A stretch of 64,000 nt of DNA. Origin: Rhizopus arrhizus (Eukaryota > Mucoromycota > Mucoromycetes > Mucorales > Rhizopodaceae). The notes under the pieces were generated by a model. It saw nothing but the letters and a program-made list of their open reading frames with translations, was not told the origin of the DNA and searched no databases. The position numbers were made by a program, and so were the translations under genes. The stretch is from the NCBI GenBank assembly GCA_024220505.1, contig JAKZZE010000005.1:890501-954500 (forward strand). The letters run 5' to 3'. Positions 11,076-22,084 of the stretch are shown here, in pieces. Position 1 is the first letter of the stretch. Each line of letters opens with the position of its first letter.

Positions 11076-13589
11076 TTAATTTTCTATTTTGCGTCTATAC
11101 ATTTTTTTTAATGCTGCCTTCATTTCAGTCATTGTAAATGGTTTACTTATAAAATCATCCATCCCTACTTCAATACATATTTGCCGATCTTGTTTAGTAG
11201 CTGATGCTGTTAGTGCTATTATATACGCATTCATCTTATTTCTTTCTCTAATGTTCCTTGTTGCCTCTAATCCATCCATTTCAGGCATATATAAATCCAT
11301 CTATCCCAGACACAGATATTAGTAAAGATTATTTGGTTATATAGTATGTATATACAAAAATAACGTCATAGTCGTGTTTTATCATTAACTCTAATGCTTC
11401 CCTTCCATTTCCTGCTGTTGTCACATCTTGATACCCTAATCTCTTTAATATACTAAGTGCAATCTTTTGATTTACTATTCAAATCGTATAAATAATCTAC
11501 TACTACTTTTTTCTTGTTCGTATTTACAAATATTATCTTCTGCCAGCAATATCTTGATGGGATGTTCTATTGCCAAATTCTCTTCTTGTTCTACTTTTTT
11601 GGGTACTGTTTGTGCTGTTTCTGGAAAATGTGTTTTTGAAAGCATGTTTTGTAATCCTGTCGTCGAGGTGGGTTGGGGTATATTATTGCATAAGATGGGT
11701 ACAAAACTATCATTACTTGAGGCAGATGAAGAAGGTGAAGGCGGCTCTTGAGCAATTGCCATCGGTAGTGTTAACGCAAATCGAGATCCGACACCTTCTT
11801 CTGATTCAACCCAAAGTTCACCTCCCATGCGACTCACCAACATGCTCGAGATCGCTAGACCAAGGCCTGTACCACCGTACTTGCGAGCTGTTGAGATGTC
11901 AATTTGTGAAAATGACTTGAACAGACGAGGCAATCGGTCGGCCGGCATACCGATCCCTGTATCTGTCACAGAAATTTCCAAATTGATACGGTCCTCCGAG
12001 TCCGGATCCTCTGTCTCATCATAATAACAACTATCACTTGAATCGCTGCTGTTATCGGTTGATTGATGTGTTTTTTTACGTCTGACAATCTTCTTTTGAT
12101 GAACACGTTCGATTTGTGCTGCATAACGTTCTTTGAAGTTTGAAATATCGGTGGCTGGTTTAGATATCTTGATTTGAATACCGCCCGTTTTAGTAAACTA
12201 TATACAAAAGAGGGATCAGATTCCTTGTTAAAATACTCTTTTTCATTCTTCATGTTTTAACTCTTTATTAAGTTAACCTTGGTAGCATTTGAACACAGAT
12301 TGATCAAAATTTGTGTTAATCGAACTGTATCCCCTGTGAGATGGTCAGGTATATCTGGGTCAATTTTCCAAATGAACGGTAAAACTGTATATCCTGAAAA
12401 GGTGGATGGTGCAGAAAGCAAGCCAATTGATTTTAAGTTTTGAATAAGTTGAGGAATTGGAATTGTGTCGTTGATATCGGGTGGACATTCGACAATTTGT
12501 ATTAGTTTTGGATGTTGAGCACTTGCTGCTTGATGTCGTGCCATATTGAGTGCATCTAATGTATTTTTAAGCATTAATAGCAAAACCAACAAACAGAATT
12601 TTTTTTTTTTTACCTTTGATGCACTTTCTTAGACTAAATCTTCGATATTCTAATTTAAATCTTGGATTATGATTCATTTTAGAAATATCCAATATGTCAT
12701 TAATAACAGTAAGTAAATGATTTCCACTTGTTTGTATAACTTGTAAGTGTTCTGCTTGTTCATCGTTTAATAAATGCCGTTCTTGCAATAATAAATCAGT
12801 CAATGCAATCACTGCATTCAAAGGTGTTCTAGAAAAGTAAATTAATTTTTTTTCTTCTGTGACACAAACATTTTTCAATTTTTTTTTACCTTATTTCATG
12901 GCTCATGTCTGCTAAAAATCGTATTTTGTTTTCTGCATCTTGTAATGCGGCATTTTTAATCATTATTAAATTATCGCGTTGTCGTAGACGTTGTACCTCA
13001 TTCGTCACACGTTTTTGTACAGCTTTCAATATGCTCATAATAAAATCCACTTGTTGTTTATCAAGTGGTTGATGATGCATGACCGAGATTAACCCAATAG
13101 GCTCTGTTGTATCTAATCGAAGACCTACAAAGCTGCTAAATGAAGGATACGGTGACGTGTCTGATGTGTCTTGTGTGACGTGGTATGCTGCATCATCTAA
13201 TGTTTTTAAATGGGGTGAATTTTCTGAAAATGAGGAAAGTGCAACCGCAGAATATTTTTTTCTATGACAATGATTAATATCATACATGACGATGACGATG
13301 ATTATTATTATTACAAGGCATTGTGTTGCTGCGTAGAATAACATGCTTTTATAAATAAATAATGTTCATTTGTTGGTAAATAAGAATTAATAACTTGAAT
13401 CGGTGGACATCCTTCATTCTCTTTCATGTCTTTGCATTCTTGTGCTGTTAATAGTCGATGAATCATGACTGTTTGTACATTAGTCAGTGTTGCTATCTGT
13501 TGAACAAGACAATCTAAAAATTTATCTCCTACTTCATCATAGGTTGTTTCTAATAGTGTTTGTATTGTCTTTTTAGACACTTTTGGCAT
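11076..13589 (-). CDS. Soluble hybrid histidine kinase with GAF-like input and receiver domain
   Basis: Seven exons fit in frame: 13589-13315, 13261-12890, 12828-12614, 12555-12278, 12197-11528, 11474-11356 and 11300-11076, about 717 residues. The N-terminal 200 residues form a GAF-like sensor with no membrane segment. The H-box is FLADMSHEIRTPLN (phosphorylated His), the N-box LINLCSNATKF, and the ATP lid has DTGIGM and GTGLGLAI. The C-terminal receiver has the acidic start LAEDN, the phospho-acceptor Asp in FMDLYMPEMDG, the Thr/Ser of ALTASA and the Lys of FISKPF. All catalytic residues are present. By family knowledge it would pass phosphate to an Hpt protein such as Ypd1. A serine/aspartate-rich insert sits inside the ATPase domain (about 12000-12090). 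The signal sensed is unknown. Confidence 0.92.
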
Positions 13590-14583
13590 TTTTGTGTGAA
13601 GAAAGGAAAAAGGAAAAAAAAAAAAAAAAGAGGGAGAGCGTGCGATAAACAAACCTTAGCACAAAAGTAGTAAGGCTTCTGAAATCAATCGCCGACTAAG
13701 CCACGATCATGTATCGTCATTACCCTTTTAACAACATGGGGGGTGTCCTTTACATCATAGGTTTCCTTTTATGATAAAATGTCATTTTTCTATGGGTTTC
13801 TATTCATATATAAAAAACAAGCGGAGTATTAATATGTGCTACCATTTATTTGTGCCTATTTTACAATAACTATTTCATATAAAAACTTATTTCTGCATGC
13901 TCTATTGTCCAGATTTTACCAATTTGGCATAAGGTAGGACAATAGAGACTCTTTATGATAGTAAGATGGTAACACAAGCGGCTCTTCAAATGGTGTTTGG
14001 TATATATCCCTTTTTAAGTAGATGTCTTTGTTTGTATAATTACGCTTACTATTTTAAATGATGAAATTTAAAAGCGGGTTATTCTTTTTTTGGATAAAGG
14101 AAATAATGCTTTTTATACGGAATACATAGTGGGACATCATATAAAAAGATAGCTAATACATTTCATGGCTTAAAAATGCTATTTCAAAAATAGTCTTATT
14201 TTTGTTGATAGGAAAATAAAAAATGACTTTTTTTTAATTGTAGTGTTTCTAATTTATTCAACAATAACACTGAAGAAAAAAAAATATGTTTGTATGCAGT
14301 AAACAGACTTTATTTTATAGTTGACATTTAGCGAGGCTTTTTGGTTTGTAACATATGTTGAATGTTCTATATTTTATAAGTACAGTGAAGCAAGGGATAA
14401 AAATATATACTATTATAACATTCCCTTGTGTATTTGAACTCTGTGTTGTTAACTATTAGCTTTACTGAAAAAACTCAGTACATTGTTTTTGATATGTAAA
14501 ATTAAAAATAAAACTGGTCCTTTTTTAGTTGTAGTCGAACTAGATCTTCTTCTTTTTTAATTATAATCATTAGTGTGGAAAAA
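13590..14583. other. Intergenic region, contains an inverted repeat
   Basis: Shared upstream region of the divergent histidine kinase and the unknown membrane-protein gene. Apart from an inverted repeat at 13900-13947 and homopolymers, no gene or RNA was recognised. Confidence 0.5.
13900..13947. repeat. Perfect 11-bp inverted repeat, hairpin-forming
   Basis: CTCTATTGTCC at 13900-13910 is the exact reverse complement of GGACAATAGAG at 13937-13947. A second, inner 4-bp pairing (TACC with GGTA) fits in the loop. The element stands alone in non-coding DNA. Confidence 0.7.
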
Positions 14584-15388
14584 ATGCCAATTGATTATAA
14601 AAGATGGTTTCAAGAACTAACAAAGCGTTCATTTTGGTTTAAATTAATAGCTATTTGTATAAATATTGGATTTATGGTAAGATGATACACATATGTCTTT
14701 TTCATGAATTCCAATTTTTTTTTTTTTTTTTTTTTTTCAAGTGGAAAACAATGATTGATCTTTATAGCCAAGGCTTTTGTAAGTAAGTTATGTGTGTATG
14801 CTTTTTTTTTAATAAAGTCATTACAAGTACTTCAGCATGGATTAAAAATGAAGAGTGAAAAAGCAATTGCTATTCTTATCAACTGCGCCATCACAATTTG
14901 CTTAATGGTCGACTTTTTTGTTTTGACATCAGTAGATTAATAATAACAAAAAAAAAAAAGAATGAAAAATACTTAACTACAATATTTTTTCTTTTTAGGT
15001 ACTATCCGCTTTTCATAAATTTCATTGGAGACCAGGATGTGCATTATTATTTGGTATAACAAATGATTTTATGAGTCAATTGATAAAGTCTATATTCAAC
15101 AGTGAGAAAAACATTATGCTATGCAGAGATCAGCTATTGTCATCATCATCAAAAATGGAATGGATGACCATTGCAGCAGCATTGTGTAATTCTAAAGATA
15201 CAACTCAATATTTAAATATCATGATTGTAGGATTATGGCATTATTCATTATGTGTAGATATATTATTTGTATTGAATATCATATCATTGAATATTTTTTC
15301 TTAGGTTCTCTACATAATAGCATCTTATTTTCATCAAGAGGCATTATTAGTTTCCATAAACAGACAATGTTTAGTGAGAATTCCATAA
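14584..15388 (+). CDS. Unknown multi-pass membrane protein
   Basis: Five exons fit in frame: 14584-14676, 14742-14778, 14828-14931, 14999-15253 and 15305-15388, about 190 residues. Hydrophobic segments appear at about residues 19-32 (KLIAICINIGFM), 57-76 (AILINCAITICLMVDFFVL) and 150-175 (IMIVGLWHYSL, VLYIIASYF). A shorter apolar stretch follows the sequence RPGCALLFGI. The second intron has a T-rich acceptor with about 20 T. Frame continuity over four introns supports a real gene. I do not recognise the family. It could be a small ER or peroxisomal multi-pass protein, but nothing in the sequence decides this. Confidence 0.6.
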
Positions 15389-15433
15389 AATCAATAAACA
15401 AAATCGCATAGCAAATTTTTATTTCTTCTTTTT

Positions 15434-16279
15434 TTATGCTTGAAACAGTCCATTTCTATCCGCTACATTGAACTTGACTTGGACAATGTCTTTGTCTGCA
15501 TTTCCAGGCTTCATGCCTGCTGTAATGACATCACCAGCTTTAATAGGTCCCACACCAGATGGTGTCCCCGTCAAGATGACATCTCCTGCTTCAAGTTTCA
15601 TAATAGAAGAAACATACTCAAGTAATTTCGGAACACTAAGACATTGTATATGAATACAGCATATAAAACAATAGCTATATAATTTACCTAAAGATCATAT
15701 CCTTTGTATTTCCTTGCTGACGAAATTTATCATTCACTTTAAGCCAAAGATCTACATTTCCAGTATCACCAATACTTTCCTTTGGAATGAATTCACTAAT
15801 AGGTGAAAAGGTATCAAACCCCTTGGCTGTACTCCATGGCAATCCCTTATTCTTGGCTTGTATTTGGAGGTTTCTGGCTGTACAGTCAATAGCCAAGGCA
15901 TATCCAGCTACATGATCCATCACTTTGGATGCTGGGCAATCACGCGTTTCTTTTCCCATAACAATAGCCAATTCCACTAACACAGACAAATTGAGTTTCT
16001 CTGTTTTTATTGTCATTTCTTATTTCGCATACCTTCATGATGAACATCGCATCCTTTTGGAATTTCAATAGTTCCACCGTTAGCTAAGTAAGAAGAAGTA
16101 GGCTTCAAGAAAAAAAATGGTGATGTGGGAACGACATTGCCTAATTCTTTGGCGTGCTCGCTTTTTCGGTTTCAGTTGCTGCAGAAAAGGAAGGAATAAA
16201 TAGAAAAAGTACTTTACCTAAAGTTTCTACCAATGGCAACAATCTTTTTACCAGTTGACAAGAATGTACGAGCAGACAT
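15434..16279 (-). CDS. Fumarylacetoacetate hydrolase-family protein, FAHD1 type
   Basis: Four exons fit in frame: 16279-16218, 16160-16033, 15976-15688 and 15635-15434, about 226 residues, the usual length for FAHD1. Motifs include IVAIGRNF and EHAKELGN near the start, PFFFLKPTSS, VHHEVELAIVMGK (metal-binding Glu residues in HHE and VELA) and the C-terminal LTGTPSGVGPI. FAHD1 proteins are mitochondrial acylpyruvase / oxaloacetate decarboxylase enzymes that use magnesium. The fungal substrate is not proven. It is divergent from the Ssb gene, with about 540 bp between starts. Confidence 0.9.
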
Positions 16280-16818
16280 GGTGAGAATGTAATATGAAAA
16301 AAAGATAAGCTGGGAAAATTAGACGTATAGACTTTTACGTGTGTAACAAAAAGTTCTCCGCAATTTGCAAGTGTATAGCTTTATAATGTAGCATGCTCCA
16401 TTCGACCTATTTTAAGCAAAACAAGGGCTAATTTAAATGACTTTATATGACTAAAATAGACAACTTATAGCTGTGCTTCACATTATATTAATGAAAATCA
16501 TGCCACCGTCAATATGTGCTTTTTTTAGAAATGATAAATGAAAGTGTGTAGGGGTATTATGAATTTTTGAAAGCATACAAATATAATGATTCAATCTGAA
16601 GTTATGTAGCCCCTTATTGCTTTACAGTAGACGAAACGACTTAATTTGAACCGTTAGTTATTCAAAACAGCCTCTAAAATCAAGTGAATCCAATCAATGA
16701 ACTGTGTGGCTTACATTTCCGGATAAGTGACCGGACATTGACAAAATTTTTTTAGGGTATAACAATCAGCAAAGGACAGGATCATATTCGCTCTTTCTCT
16801 TTTTTCTCTTTATTAGAA
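16280..16818. promoter_or_regulatory. Divergent upstream region of FAHD1-like and Ssb genes
   Basis: About 540 bp of non-coding DNA between two start codons in opposite directions. A pyrimidine-rich tract (CTCTTTCTCTTTTTTCTC) lies 10-30 bp before the Ssb ATG, a common feature of strongly expressed fungal promoters. No specific operator could be identified. Confidence 0.4.
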
Positions 16819-18895
16819 ATGTCTGTTGAATACGAGGGTGCTATTGGTATTGATTTGGGTACTACGTAAGTCATTAGCAACAACGAAAACAGTAAAACCA
16901 AGAAAGACTAAAAAAACGCATAGCTACTCATGTGTTGGTGTTTGGGAATCCGAACGTGTCGAAATCATTGCCAACGAACAAGGTAACCGTACCACTCCCT
17001 CTTACGTTGCTTTCTCTGATAAGGAGCGTCTTGTTGGTGATGCTGCCAAGAACCAAGCTGCCATGAACCCCAAGAACACCGTCTTTGATGCTAAGCGTCT
17101 TATTGGTCGTCGTTTTGATGATGCCGAAGTTAAGGATGACATGAAGAATTGGCCTTTTACCGTTGTAGAAAAGAACGAAAACCCTTTCGTTCAAGTTGAA
17201 TTCGAAGGTGAAACCAAGACTTATTCTCCTCAAGGTAAATACATGACAAACTTGGATCAATAACTTTGGTTATTAAAGAAAACAATAGAAATTTCCTCCA
17301 TGGTTCTTATTAAGATGAAGGAAATTGCTGAAGCTAAGCTCGGTAAGAAGGTTTCTAAGGCCGTTGTTACCTGTCCTGCCTACTTCAATGACAGTATGTA
17401 TATAAAAACCAGCCCTTACCGAATTAAATACTAACTTGTATAAAAAAGGTCAACGTCAAGCTACTAAGGACGCTGGTACCATTGCTGGTCTCGAAGTCCT
17501 CCGTATCATCAACGAACCCACTGCTGCTGGTAAGTCGACGAAAATTGTCATTAAAGAGCAGGAATGCTAATATCTTATTTAGCCATTGCCTATGGTTTGG
17601 ATGCCAACGACAAGACTGAACGTAACGTTCTCATCTACGATTTGGGTGGAGGAACCTTCGATGTTTCCCTCTTGACCATCTCTGGTGGTGTCTTTGCTGT
17701 CAAGGCTACTGCTGGTAACACTCACTTGGGTGGTGAAGATTTCGATAACACTCTTGTCAACCACTTTGTCCAAGAAATCAAGCGTAAGCACAAGAAGGAT
17801 ATCACTGGTGACGCTCGTGCTCTCCGTCGTCTCCGTTCCGCCTCTGAACGTGCCAAGCGTACCTTGTCTTCTTTGACCCAAACCACTGTCGAAGTTGACT
17901 CTCTCTTTGATGGTGTTGACTTCCAATCCAACATCACTCGTGCCAAGTTTGAAGAAATCAACTCTGTTGCTTTCCAAGGCACCATTGAACCTGTTGAACG
18001 TGTCTTGAAGGATGCCAAGATTGACAAGAAGAAGGTTGATGAAATCGTCCTTGTTGGTGGTTCTACCCGTATCCCCAAGATCCAATCTCTTCTCCAAGAC
18101 GTCTTTGACGGTAAGGAGTTGAACAAGTCCATCAACCCCGATGAAGCTGTTGCTTACGGTGCTGCTGTCCAAGCCGCTGTCCTTACCAACCAAGCTGGTA
18201 ACGAAAAGACCCAAGACCTCCTCTTGTTGGATGTTGTCCCTCTTTCTCTTGGTGTTGAAATGCAAGGTGGTATCATGGCTGTTGTCGTCCCCCGTAACTC
18301 TCCCATCCCTTGTCAAAAGTCCAAGGTTTTCACCACTGCTGCTGACAACCAAACCACTGTCACTTTCCCTGTCTACGAAGGTGAACGTTTGATGACCAAG
18401 GAAAACAACCTTCTCGGTGAATTCTCCCTCTCTGGTCTTATCCCCGCTCCCCGTGGTACCCCTGAACTTCTTTGTACCTTTGACTTGGATGCCAACGGTA
18501 TCTTGAAGGTCACTGCTCAAGACAAGACCACTGGTCGCAAGGCTGATGTCACCATCTCCAACTCTACTCGTCTCTCTGCCGCTGATATCGAACGTATGGT
18601 TGAAGATGCTGCCAAGAACGCTGATGCCGATAAGGAACGTGAAGCCGTTGTCCAAGCCAAGCAAGATCTTGAATCTTATGTCTATCAAGTCGAAAACAAC
18701 ATCTCTGATCCCAACGTCAACATGAAGCTCCGTCGTGGTGACCGTGAAGCTATCGAGACTGCTCTCGCTGAAGCTATGGAATTGATGGAACTCAATGCTG
18801 AAGATGCTAAGGCTGATGACCTCAAGGCTGCCCAATCCAAGTTGAAGCGTGCTTCTACTCGTGCTTTTGCTCACGTCTACTCTCAACGTCGTTAA
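16819..18895 (+). CDS. Ribosome-associated Hsp70, Ssb type
   Basis: Five exons fit in frame: 16819-16865, 16924-17234, 17289-17393, 17449-17529 and 17583-18895. Hsp70 signatures are [28 protein letters not shown] and [13 protein letters not shown]. The substrate-binding domain and short helical lid follow. The C-terminus is FAHVYSQRR, without the EEVD tail of Ssa-type Hsp70. This, and motifs such as [24 protein letters not shown] with [19 protein letters not shown], place it with Ssb. Ssb binds nascent chains at the ribosome with RAC. Codons end mostly in C, unlike neighbours, which fits very high expression. Four introns crowd the 5' third. The last exon is 1.3 kb. Confidence 0.93.
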
Positions 18896-19003
18896 GTCTC
18901 TTCTATCTTGAAAAAAAAAATGGACGTTTGTCCTATTTTTGTTTATAAATTCTTTCCAACTGTTAAATAAAGACATAAAAACATCTGCAAATTTAAGAAA
19001 AAT

Positions 19004-19005
<2 letters not shown>

Positions 19006-19046
<41 letters not shown>
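19006..19046. repeat. Poly-T tract of 41 bp
   Basis: Uninterrupted run of 41 T, about 110 bp downstream of the Ssb stop codon. Length may be affected by sequencing slippage. Confidence 0.9.
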
Positions 19047-19299
19047 CCTTTCAGCTATCTCCGAGGAGAAAAGCTTTTATGCACCTCTTAACCCACAAAA
19101 ACTAGTTTTCCTTCATTCTCCTTTTTTTGGATTCTTGACAAGTTACATAAAAAGTTCAAGCAAGAAGGAGGAGGAGAAGAAAAATGGATTTTTTTTTAAA
19201 AAAAAAAAAGAAAATTTTATAGTATGAACAGAGGAGGAAATTAGAGGAACCGATGCTTGAAAAGAATCTTCATTGAAATAAGTGTCAAATAGATGCTCT

Positions 19300-19302
<3 letters not shown>

Positions 19303-19343
<41 letters not shown>
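19303..19343. repeat. Second poly-T tract of 41 bp
   Basis: Another uninterrupted run of 41 T, same strand, 256 bp after the first. The spacer contains a T/A homopolymer pair near 19190-19210 but no recognisable gene. Confidence 0.9.
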
Positions 19344-19344
<1 letters not shown>

Positions 19345-19683
19345 GGAGAATCGATATTCAATTACCATTTTAAAAAAAATTAAGATATGGGAATCAAAAG
19401 GAAGGGGGAAACATACTTCCCTGTCAACAATAATGAGTAATTGAAGGAGTAAAGGTAAACCTTAAAGTTGTATATAAAAGATAAGGGAATCTGAACGAAT
19501 GGAAGGGAGGAAGAAAAGAAAGGGAGAAAAAGCTTAAGGCTGATGAAGAAGGGAAGGATTCCTAATATAGAGTTAAACAGGAAAAACATTATGAATGACG
19601 GAAAAAAGGGTTATAAAGGCTTAATTTCTGTTACTATTTTTTATTTTTTATTCTTTTTTTATTTAATTTATTTCTTGTGTGAT

Positions 19684-20157
19684 ATGAAACCCCAATATTC
19701 TTTACCTTCCCTTAAAGATATCATAAACCCAGGTTATGAAAGACAACATCAAAAACCTTCTGTTCTTTACGTATCCAGTCTTTTATCGCCATCAGACACT
19801 GAATACTTTGTTAATGAACCAGTCAAAGCAAAAAGAAAGCGTGCCTCACCTTCCCAGTTGAATACATTAAACCAAGTTTTTCAGCAAACCTGTTTCCCTT
19901 CCACCGATCTTCGTGCCGAATTGGGCAAGCAACTTGGTATGAGCCCTAGAGCAGTACAGATATGGTTTCAAAATAAAAGGCAATCCATTCGAACACGAGA
20001 AAAGATCCAGCAGCAATACCGCAGACACTATGTTATCTCGCCACCAACCTCACCAGCGCGTATCTCTTTACCTTCACTTCTTTTACCAACCACACCTTCT
20101 TCTTCAGTTCATTCAAGTCCTAGTTCAATGGATACTGTCTTCTTTCGCGAGTTTTAA
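19684..20157 (+). CDS. Homeodomain transcription factor (small)
   Basis: 157 codons from the ATG at 19684. The central region is a homeodomain: basic arm KAKRKRASPSQLNTLNQVF, helix 2 (DLRAELGKQLGM) and recognition helix VQIWFQNKRQSIR with the invariant WFQNKR. The tail is rich in Ser, Pro and Thr. Upstream in-frame ATGs exist (19543, 19591), but the extra residues would be a lysine- then phenylalanine-rich stretch typical of AT-rich leader DNA, so I prefer 19684. A TATA-like sequence (TATATAAAAG) lies near 19470. Fungal homeodomain proteins of this size (Yox1- or Pho2-like) regulate transcription. The targets are unknown. Confidence 0.85.
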   Translation: MKPQYSLPSLKDIINPGYERQHQKPSVLYVSSLLSPSDTEYFVNEPVKAKRKRASPSQLNTLNQVFQQTCFPSTDLRAELGKQLGMSPRAVQIWFQNKRQSIRTREKIQQQYRRHYVISPPTSPARISLPSLLLPTTPSSSVHSSPSSMDTVFFREF

Positions 20158-21032
20158 ATGAAGAAAAAAAAAAAATAACAAACAATGAAATCCTGGAAAT
20201 CGGAAATTATACATGCCCTTTTTTTTATGATAGATCCTATATTTATGCATTATCTTTTATCCTTTCTCTTTTTATACATTAAGCATTTGTATCATCTCTT
20301 TCTTTTATTGCTCATTCATTCTTATTTGTATGTAATTCGCTATTCGTTTTCTCCTTTCTCTTTTGATCTGTTTATATTAAAAGTTCCATTCTCCTTATTT
20401 TGTATGTTACACTGTAATAAACAAAAAGCATATAGTTAACTACATCAAGACGCCACAAAACTTGGCATTGACCTCGTTCTTTGAAACGCACACCCCTTGA
20501 ATCAATATATAGAAATACTCCCTGATTATTTCTGTCTGGTTTCTTTTTATAGAATTGTGTCAAAACGGATAAAATGATTTTACCGTCCTTAAATTAAAAT
20601 CATTGAGCATCCTTTACTTTACTTTATTTAGCAATTTACCTGAAATTTTCCTTTTAGGTTGAAAGGAAAGAGAAGGACCGAAAGAAGGAACGCACGGGCT
20701 TGATTTGATACATCATGACTTGAATACAAATCGAGTTTAGTTCTACAAATTGATCATCGACACATGAAAAATAAATATAATTCTTTTTTGTCATCAAAAA
20801 TTCACTTGTAATACGAATATTCGTGACGCATTCATTTTAGGATTATATCAACTGCATTTCTTTTCACTGAACCAGTGTGTAACGTTTGCTTTATTTATGC
20901 AAAAGTGGCTGGTGTAATGTTTTAATGTTACTATTTGTACTACGAATATAAAATAAAGACTTTTGGAAAGAGTGTTTATGTTTTGTTTGTTTTTATAAAG
21001 AGAAAGAATATAATACAAAATAAAGAAAAATA
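20158..21032. other. Intergenic region between convergent genes
   Basis: 3' flanks of the homeodomain gene and the SH3 gene. AT-rich, with short frames full of Phe, Leu and Tyr that reflect base composition. No gene recognised. Confidence 0.5.
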
Positions 21033-21820
21033 TCAAATGAATTCGACATAAGATTCAGGTACTAAACCAGTTTGATCTTGTACGTCTGCTATTAACCAAC
21101 CCTAATAAAGAAAAAATAGTGAGTAGATTCATTACGAAATACAACATTATTTCTTACAGGGCATTCTCGATATTGAACCCAAATCAATTGACCTGCTTTA
21201 AAACCTATTTCATATTCCGTTTCTGGTATAAAATCAAATAGAGCGCGAGCATCTCTACCATTGAAATCTGGGGAAGACAATGATATCATGGATTGATTAT
21301 TTGGTAAAGGACTTCCAAAATGAAGTGGTGAATCTTTTGGATAAGCGAAATCGCGTATAATAACAGAGCCTATATAATATGATGAGTATATAAGCCTATT
21401 TTCTTTATATTCTATCATCAATTACCAGCTGATACCTAATGAAAAAAAAAAAAAGTGTTAAAAGTATACATGGTTATATATGGGCATTAGTTTACTTGAT
21501 TTGATTCATTCGTCATATTCGCCACATCTAAATCTTCTTTCATCGGATGTGAAATAATGTCTTCCAAAGAAGATTGTAAAGTGACCTTGAGCGATGGTTG
21601 AATGGAACACGCATTTTCCAGTCTTCTCTCTTCTTCTAATTCACTATTGCTTGAATAAGAGGATGTATAACTTGACTTTCTTGCTGTTCGGACATTCTTT
21701 TTTCGAGTCACCTAATAATTTGTTTAGCATGATTTTGCTTTCTATTTAAAGAGGATGGACTAGTTTTTCCTTTACCTTTTTTAATAAGACGGCAAATGCA
21801 ATGACTGTATTTAAGCTCAT
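21033..21820 (-). CDS. Nbp2-like SH3 adaptor protein
   Basis: Five exons fit in frame: 21820-21776, 21711-21496, a 10-nt exon at 21435-21426, 21369-21158 and 21101-21033, about 183 residues. The C-terminal 60 residues are an SH3 domain: ARALFDFIPETEYEIGF (ALYDF motif), LIWVQYRECPGWLIA (Gly-Trp) and GLVPESYVEFI. The gap-free ALFDF to GLVPESYV arrangement with PETEYE resembles yeast Nbp2 and fission yeast Skb5, adaptors that link phosphatases and MAP kinases. The N-terminus has a short hydrophobic stretch (VIAFAVLLKK), then a serine- and charge-rich linker. The microexon is needed to keep the frame and has proper AG and GT borders. Confidence 0.85.
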
Positions 21821-22047
21821 AACAATAATAAAGGAATGTAATAAAAGGGATGTGAGAGAGGTTTAGATAAGGTAAAGGATTGGAGCAAAAGAGAAAGAGA
21901 GAAAGAGAGAAGCTTTAAGAAAAAATCGGATCAAAAAACGTCCTAAATTTATTTAAAGTGTCTGCTTTAAAAAAACAAACAAACTTCTTTTTGTGTCAAG
22001 AAAAAGAAGAATAAAGCAAAACCCAAAAGGGATATTGAATGATGTAG

Positions 22048-22084
<37 letters not shown>

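Noticed and set aside
17579..18976. A 465-codon open frame on the minus strand, antisense to the Ssb gene
   Set aside because: Long antisense frames opposite Hsp70 genes are a known side effect of strong codon bias. The predicted protein is rich in Ser, Thr and Val and shows no domain.
20185..20439. An 84-codon frame with many Leu, Phe and Tyr
   Set aside because: It lies in the 3' flank of the homeodomain gene. Its composition is what AT-rich DNA gives by chance.
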